DNA from: Agathobaculum sp. NTUH-O15-33
Lineage (GTDB): Bacteria; Bacillota; Clostridia; Oscillospirales; Butyricicoccaceae
Reading direction: 5' to 3'
Length of the DNA: 64,000 nucleotides
NCBI RefSeq assembly: GCF_033193315.1
Contig: NZ_CP136187.1
Coordinates: 2,108,001 to 2,172,000 of the forward strand
Shown here: positions 58,853 through 64,000 of the stretch, piece by piece
Layout: each line of letters begins with the position of its first letter
Position numbering within the stretch: the stretch's first letter is position 1
Made by a program: the position numbers and the translations under genes
Notes under the pieces: generated by a model
What the model was told of the DNA's origin: nothing
Databases searched by the model: none
The model's input: only the letters and a program-made list of their open reading frames with translations

Positions 58853-61800
58853 TTATAGGCTGACGTAACGCATCAGCATGGCCGCCACTTCGGCGCGGGT
58901 GGCGTTGCCCTTGGGATCGAGCAGCCCGCCGCCCTTGCCGGTAATGATGCCCTTACCGGATGCCCAGCGCAGCGCATCCGCCGCGTACGCAGATACCTGA
59001 TCCGCGTCGCTGAACGCCAGCTCGCCGCCATCCACCGCAGGCGAGCCCGCAAAACGGTACAGCATGGCCGCGAGCTGTTCCCGGGTGATGCTGCCATCCG
59101 GGTTGGTGCCGTCCGAAATGCCGGTCTGCACCGCCCACGCCATGGCCTTGGAATACCACTGCTCTCCGCCAGCCGTGTCCTGCCCGTCCAAACGGGCCAG
59201 CACGGTCATCAGCATGGCGCGGCTCATTTGCGCGTCCGGCGCAAAGGTTCTGTCGCCCATGCCGCTGAACAGGCCGCGCGAGGTGACGAAGCTGACTGCG
59301 TCCGCGTACCACTTTTCCGCGGGCACGTCGTCGAACTGCTTGGCGTTATCCACCACCTTGAGCGTGGCCGACTCATCCAGCCATACGCGCAGGCCGGTCT
59401 CGGTGACAACGCACTGATTCACCGGTTTCTCGCTGCCATCCGGCTTGACGATAACGACTGTCATGCCCGGTGTGGGATTTTCCACCGGGATATCTACCAC
59501 AACGTTGTTCATTCCGTTCGGTATGGTCACGTTCGCGGTGATATCGCCATTCTTTCCAATGGTTGTCTCCACCTTCACGCCGTCCTTGCGTGTTTCGGTG
59601 ACGGTGACGCCGCCGTCCTTATCGGTTACCTTGATGATTACGGAACCATCCGGATAAGTGGTGGTTTCGGTGGTCGTGCCTGTTTTTTCATCGGTCAAGG
59701 TCTCGGTCTTGGAGCCGTCCGGATTGGTCACCGTATCACTCGCGCCGGTATCCGGTGCGGCGGCTCCGCCGCCACCTCCACCGCCTCCACCACCGCCGCC
59801 GGAGCCGCCGCTGCCGGAATCATCCGGCTTGGTGCCGTCGCCGCCGGAGGGTTCGGAGTCGCCGAACTGCGCGTAGAGGGTTGTGTCTCCCATCAGCTTG
59901 ACCACGGTATCCGCCGTGATCTTCGTGCCGCCGCTTGCCGCGGTGAACCAGCCCTGAAATACCTTGCCGGACAGGCTGGCGCGGGGCAGCTTGCCGTATT
60001 TCGCATCGTATGTCACGGTAAGTTTATTGCCGTCCGTCAGCTCTACGCCGTTGGAGCTGATGGAACCGCCTTCACCGGGAACAAAGGTCACCACATGCGT
60101 ACCTGCTTTCCAGCCTGCCGTGGCGATAAGGTCCGCCGCCGGCATATGGGCCGGGATCTCCGTGACTGCCGCATCGGCCGGTGTGAGCGCGACCGTCCAG
60201 CCGTTAAAGCTGTAGCCGGTACGCGTCAGTTCTGCACCGTCCGCGTCCGTTTTCGGCGCGGTGATGACCGTGCCCCAGCGGTAGGTTCCGTTCGGCGTAT
60301 AGCCGCCGTTTGCCGCGAATGTACCGCCGTTCGCGTTCCAGTTCAGCGCAAACTGGTCGCGCGCGTAGTAAATCTTCACAACGACGGGATTTACCGTCGT
60401 ACCCTTTTGGTTATTGCCGTCCGGATCGACGCCGAGAATCTCGACGTTCCGCACGCCCTTCCCCTCTGCGGTATCCAGATGATAATTTGTGTAGGCGTAC
60501 TCGTTTCCGGTAAGCGCTGTTTGCCGGCCGGTAACGCCCTGATACGTGACCGCGTCCGCGTCGCTGAATTTGTGCGCCGCGTCATATGTGTGATCCGGCT
60601 CGGCCTTGTAACTTCCGTCCACCTGCTCCAGATAGACCGCCACCTGATACGGAGTGTCGCTGTTCGGCTGATACGTGACTGTATAGGTCAGGTCGTTTGA
60701 CGCCATATTGCCCGCGATCCTTGGATTTTGCGAAGAGAACGCGTTATTGTCCGGCGAAACCGTTTTGGGCGTAAAGCCGGGCACGGCGGGCGCCGTTACA
60801 TCAAACGTGGTGCCCACGTTCAGCTTTTGAACCACGGTTGCCGGTGTGACTGCGGAGCCGGGGTTTTCCAGTTTGTGCTCCACCTTCAACTCGTATTTCC
60901 GCTCCTCTGTCTTCCATTTCGCGTGAAACGTCTGATCCAACGCGGGCATGGTCATGCCTTCGCTAAAGTTCAGCCACGAATCGAAAGCGTAATCGCTCGT
61001 ACGGTCGCTGTCCCTCCCCATTTCCATGGTCGGGGCGATAATGGTAGCACCGTAGCGGTAATCCGCTGTCTGTTTGTCGGCGTGATCACCGTTCGGGAGA
61101 ATGAAATAACCTTCCACCGCATCCCAGATCACTGTGTTTACATCGCGGTCATAATAGACCTCTACCACGGTCGTGCCGTCCGCCGCGATATCGACCTGCG
61201 TCAGTTTTTTATCCTCCTGCTCCGAAGGATGGAACCCTAAGGTGGTTCCCGCCGACACCTTGGTCTTTGCATTCGTCGTTCCCGTGAGGGTTTTGTTATC
61301 GCTCTCGCTATGGTCGTAACCGTCGCCCGTGACCTGCTGGTAGTAATACTTGACGGTATACGGCGTGTTCCCATTCGGCGAATAGACGACCGTTACCGTT
61401 TTATCTTCCGCCGGCATTGTTCCAGATACCGTTGCACTATTCGGAGTGTAACCGTTTACTTCCGGTGAGGCCACCGAATAAGGAGCGTTAAAATGCAGGG
61501 TATCGTCCACATGCCGCTGCGGCGCCAGCTCGGTATGTCCATCCGCCATCACGTAATCGATGGTCAGTGTGTACGGGTGCTCGTCTTTCGACCACTCCGC
61601 GCGGTAGTAAATGGTCCGGGCAGGCATTCGGACGGCGCTGAATGGATTATTGTCTGCATCCAGCCATTTATTAAAGGTGTACTCGTAAAGCGCATCCGCG
61701 TCGTGTGTGAATCCTTCGGCTTCCAACTCCGCTTGCGTCGGCGCCTTGATCTCATCGTCGTACGCTACGCGTGTCGTCAGCGTTGTACCGTCGTGATACT

Positions 61801-64000
61801 TACCGCCGTTCGCGTCCCATACGACCTGATACAGGTTGCGGGTGTAGTAGATTTTGACCACCCGCTCTCCATCCGCGTCGATGTTTGCTTGGGTAAAGGT
61901 TTGCGGCGTAAATCCCTCGTACGTCATGGCGGACGCTCTGGTCGATGTATTGGTCGTACCGGCAAGCGACTGGGCGCTGTCCGCGACCTCGGCATAGCCG
62001 TTTTCATAGTCCGTCTCGCTGCCGCCGATTTTTTGCTGGAAATGCTTTACCGTATAGGGGGTATCCGTGTTGGGGCTGTAAATCACGGTGACCGTCATAT
62101 CGCCCGTTGGCATGGTGCCCTCTATAACGGACTGGTTCGGCGTGTAACCCTGCACGTAATAATCGGAAGTGTGATCCGCAGGCTTCAGTTCCAGCTTATA
62201 CGCTTCGCCCTTTGCCAATGTTTGTGTGTACGTTGTGGGGAACTTCGGTACGTTCTCCACACTGCCCGCGTCCGAGCGCTCAAACAGAATGGTCAGCGTA
62301 TAGCTTTGTTCGGTCTGCGACCACTGCGCAAGATACGTCTTGTTTTCGGCCGGCATCGTATCCGTTTCCGTCCAGTTCTGCCATGCGTCAAACGCATAGG
62401 TATAGTCGTTATCCGCATCGCGCGTGGGAATCTCCGCAGGCGGAGCGATCTTGCCTTCGTAATATACCGTGCTTGTCGCGACGGTTTCATTGGTTGCGAA
62501 CTTACCGTACACCGCGTTCCATGTTACGGTATACTGCTTGCGGTCGTAATAGATATCGACTTCCGTCGTGCCGTCCGCTTGGATATTCTTTTGCGTGAAC
62601 TCACGCGGTGCAAAACCTGTAATGTTTTTGGCCACGGCCGCGGTTTGCGTATCGGTCATGCCGTAGTAAGTATCCTCTTCGGCGCTGTACAGCGTGAACT
62701 GCGCGGTATCCGTGATAACGCCCGTCTTATCGCTGTTCAAGGGCTGCAAGTAGTGGTTTACTTTATACTTCGTCGCAGCGCCGGCGAGATAGGGAACCTC
62801 GATCGTCACATCCGCGGCCGGCATATAGCCCGTTACGGTCGCCAGACTGGGCGTATAGCCCGACACATCAGCCGGTGAAGCAACGCTATACTGTTCGCCG
62901 ACCTTGTACTGCGCTTCATATGGCGCCGCCGCCGTGCTGCCGTCCGGCAATTTATACACGATCGTCAGCTTATACGCAATCGCCTTCTCGTTCCAGTTGG
63001 CGTAGTAGGTCTTGCCCGCCACCGTATCCATGGTGGGCTTGTTGTCTGCGTCGTAGCCCTCCCATGTATCCGCGAAGGTATATGCGTGCTGCGCGTCCGA
63101 ATCGCGCGACAGAGAGGTATAATCCGCCGCCGTCGGCATTGCGATTGCGCCGCCGTACTTGACCTGCTGGGTATAGGTCTTTTTGTCGGCGGTTTTCTCC
63201 CCGAAATAACCGCCGTTCGCGTTCCACGTCACGGGGTAGCTGTTGCGGTTATACCGGATTGTGATCACCTTTGTACCATCCGGGTCGATCGGCGTCGCTG
63301 CAACGGGCTGCGCGGTAAAACCGGTATAGGTGCGCGGCGCCGGGGTCACTTCCGAATCCGTTACGCCGCTGAAGGTCTGCGCATCCTCGGTTTTCTCTAC
63401 ATAATCCGTGCCTTCTACATTTTGCAGCTCGTGTTTTACCACATACTTTGTATTGGTGTTTGGGTAGTAGGTCACCGTGATCGTGAGCGACTCGGCGGGC
63501 ATTTTGCCCGTCAAGGGGTGATCCGCCACCCAGTGGTAGCCCGGTTTTTCCTCCGGCTTATTCACGTCCGCCGTAAAATCATAGGCGGCGTTATACGCCA
63601 GTTGCTTGCTTGTGCCCGCGGGCAAGTCCAGTGACAGGCCTGTATCTGACTTTTCATAGGCCAGCGTCAGCGTATATTGAAGCTCTGTGGAATTATACGC
63701 CGCCTGATAGGTCTTGCCGCCGACGGGCATCGTGTCGCTCGCGGCCCAGCCTGTCCATTCCTTGAACGTATAGCTATACTGGCTGTCCGCATTCATACTC
63801 GGAGGTGCATCGGGCGCTACTATTTTCGCGCCATATTTCGCCGAGGTAATTTTGGTCTTTTGATTGCCGCTGAACATGCCGGTACCCGCATCCCAGATCA
63901 CGTTGTAGGTCATGCGGTCGTAATAGACGTTAACAATGGTGTTTCCATCCGCGCTGATTTTTTCCTGCTTGATACTGGCGTCAATCAGCTTGAAGCCCTC
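58853..64000 (-). CDS. Giant modular SLH surface protein (5' end beyond the window)
   Basis: At least 1715 residues are visible. The frame stays open to the window edge and carries repeat-like sequence there, so the start is upstream. Modules of about 230 residues repeat. Each has an InlB/Listeria-Bacteroides-type strand block (YTVTWNAVYGKF ... FDAWQNW ... TYLAQWS) and a MucBP-like block (TPYTVKHFQQKI ... GFTPQTFTQANIDADG). A final Listeria-Bacteroides repeat (GKVFQGWFTAASGGTKI) leads to a 12-Gly linker, a Thr/Asp-rich region (NPDGSKTETLTDEKTG), and three SLH repeats at the C-terminus (FDDVPAEKWYADAVSF; WYSKAMAWAVQTG; FSDADQVSAYAADALRWA). It is likely a wall-bound adhesin or S-layer-associated protein. 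Confidence 0.85.
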   Translation of the reverse strand, partial: EGFKLIDASIKQEKISADGNTIVNVYYDRMTYNVIWDAGTGMFSGNQKTKITSAKYGAKIVAPDAPPSMNADSQYSYTFKEWTGWAASDTMPVGGKTYQAAYNSTELQYTLTLAYEKSDTGLSLDLPAGTSKQLAYNAAYDFTADVNKPEEKPGYHWVADHPLTGKMPAESLTITVTYYPNTNTKYVVKHELQNVEGTDYVEKTEDAQTFSGVTDSEVTPAPRTYTGFTAQPVAATPIDPDGTKVITIRYNRNSYPVTWNANGGYFGEKTADKKTYTQQVKYGGAIAMPTAADYTSLSRDSDAQHAYTFADTWEGYDADNKPTMDTVAGKTYYANWNEKAIAYKLTIVYKLPDGSTAAAPYEAQYKVGEQYSVASPADVSGYTPSLATVTGYMPAADVTIEVPYLAGAATKYKVNHYLQPLNSDKTGVITDTAQFTLYSAEEDTYYGMTDTQTAAVAKNITGFAPREFTQKNIQADGTTEVDIYYDRKQYTVTWNAVYGKFATNETVATSTVYYEGKIAPPAEIPTRDADNDYTYAFDAWQNWTETDTMPAENKTYLAQWSQTEQSYTLTILFERSDAGSVENVPKFPTTYTQTLAKGEAYKLELKPADHTSDYYVQGYTPNQSVIEGTMPTGDMTVTVIYSPNTDTPYTVKHFQQKIGGSETDYENGYAEVADSAQSLAGTTNTSTRASAMTYEGFTPQTFTQANIDADGERVVKIYYTRNLYQVVWDANGGKYHDGTTLTTRVAYDDEIKAPTQAELEAEGFTHDADALYEYTFNKWLDADNNPFSAVRMPARTIYYRAEWSKDEHPYTLTIDYVMADGHTELAPQRHVDDTLHFNAPYSVASPEVNGYTPNSATVSGTMPAEDKTVTVVYSPNGNTPYTVKYYYQQVTGDGYDHSESDNKTLTGTTNAKTKVSAGTTLGFHPSEQEDKKLTQVDIAADGTTVVEVYYDRDVNTVIWDAVEGYFILPNGDHADKQTADYRYGATIIAPTMEMGRDSDRTSDYAFDSWLNFSEGMTMPALDQTFHAKWKTEERKYELKVEHKLENPGSAVTPATVVQKLNVGTTFDVTAPAVPGFTPKTVSPDNNAFSSQNPRIAGNMASNDLTYTVTYQPNSDTPYQVAVYLEQVDGSYKAEPDHTYDAAHKFSDADAVTYQGVTGRQTALTGNEYAYTNYHLDTAEGKGVRNVEILGVDPDGNNQKGTTVNPVVVKIYYARDQFALNWNANGGTFAANGGYTPNGTYRWGTVITAPKTDADGAELTRTGYSFNGWTVALTPADAAVTEIPAHMPAADLIATAGWKAGTHVVTFVPGEGGSISSNGVELTDGNKLTVTYDAKYGKLPRASLSGKVFQGWFTAASGGTKITADTVVKLMGDTTLYAQFGDSEPSGGDGTKPDDSGSGGSGGGGGGGGGGGGAAAPDTGASDTVTNPDGSKTETLTDEKTGTTTETTTYPDGSVIIKVTDKDGGVTVTETRKDGVKVETTIGKNGDITANVTIPNGMNNVVVDIPVENPTPGMTVVIVKPDGSEKPVNQCVVTETGLRVWLDESATLKVVDNAKQFDDVPAEKWYADAVSFVTSRGLFSGMGDRTFAPDAQMSRAMLMTVLARLDGQDTAGGEQWYSKAMAWAVQTGISDGTNPDGSITREQLAAMLYRFAGSPAVDGGELAFSDADQVSAYAADALRWASGKGIITGKGGGLLDPKGNATRAEVAAMLMRYVSL
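59765..59805 (-). repeat. Poly-glycine linker tract
   Basis: A run of 12 Gly codons, mixed GGC, GGT and GGA, between the repeat modules and the Thr-rich/SLH part. Such low-complexity coding tracts can change length by slippage and would serve as a flexible hinge. Confidence 0.8.
60335..64000 (-). repeat. Tandem ~230-residue InlB/MucBP-like modules
   Basis: Module starts, recognised by a V-x-W-x-A strand, fall at about 63905, 63235, 62528, 61830, 61135 and 60345, giving a period of about 670-790 bases. The copies are diverged at both DNA and protein level, so the array is old. The sixth copy is shorter and leads to the C-terminal region. Confidence 0.75.

Noticed and set aside
60335..64000. 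Regular module spacing as a possible CRISPR array
   Set aside because: The period is about 700 bases, the copies are diverged, and the frame codes for protein throughout. No short identical repeats with unique spacers were seen anywhere.

Overview
The window reads as one contiguous chromosomal piece of an endospore-forming member of the Firmicutes, class Clostridia. It is GC-rich and most resembles Oscillospirales-type gut anaerobes. The evidence is a complete spoIIIA operon (one gene frameshifted), a T-box leader, WhiA, RapZ, a DegV protein, a cysteine-type ribosomal protein L32 and several S-layer-homology (SLH) surface proteins. I saw no phage, CRISPR array, rRNA or tRNA. The genus assignment is inference only.

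Layout. 1-39 is the first 13 codons of nusB (minus strand). 0.27-12.35 kb (all minus) is an accessory block between nusB and asp23, which are usually neighbours in clostridia. It holds two solute-binding/sensor-like lipoproteins, a Liv-type ABC transporter (livJ-livH-livM-livG-livF), a YesM/YesN-type two-component system, a TIM-barrel isomerase and a zinc alcohol dehydrogenase. 12.47-17.67 kb (minus) is asp23 and spoIIIAA-AH, with a candidate sigma-E promoter and a frameshift in spoIIIAF. 17.79-28.26 kb (plus) is a Phe-type T-box operon for aromatic amino acid synthesis: aroF, aroB, aroC, pheA, aroA and an aroE-aroK fusion. With no visible terminator it runs into a secreted phosphodiester glycosidase with SLH domains.

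28.29-31.10 kb (minus) is a second SLH protein behind an intergenic region full of inverted repeats. 31.53-36.31 kb (plus) is a sigma-54 activator, two dyads sharing ATATTTGC half-sites, a near-consensus -24/-12 element, a TIM-barrel isomerase and a BCCT transporter. I read this as a self-contained sigma-54-controlled uptake and catabolism unit. 36.4-49.9 kb (minus) is housekeeping: murB (frameshifted)-rapZ-whiA-dnaE-pfkA-fabG, and yceD-rpmF followed by a radical-SAM DUF512 gene, der-plsY-gpsA. 50.1-53.3 kb (plus) is an RluA-family pseudouridine synthase and a YcdB-type SLH protein. 53.4-64.0 kb (minus) is a polysaccharide deacetylase, DegV with a small zinc-ribbon protein, a GGDEF-EAL protein, an IS3 OrfA-like HTH protein and a giant modular SLH surface protein whose 5' end lies beyond the window.

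Three otherwise well-conserved genes (spoIIIAF, murB and the BCCT gene) each carry one single-base frameshift. Two of these lie in homopolymers. The -24/-12 element is also one base off the canonical spacing. Sequence error is the simplest explanation, but homopolymer slippage is worth excluding. The most system-like novelty is the sigma-54/BCCT/TIM-barrel unit. The Liv/two-component block comes second.
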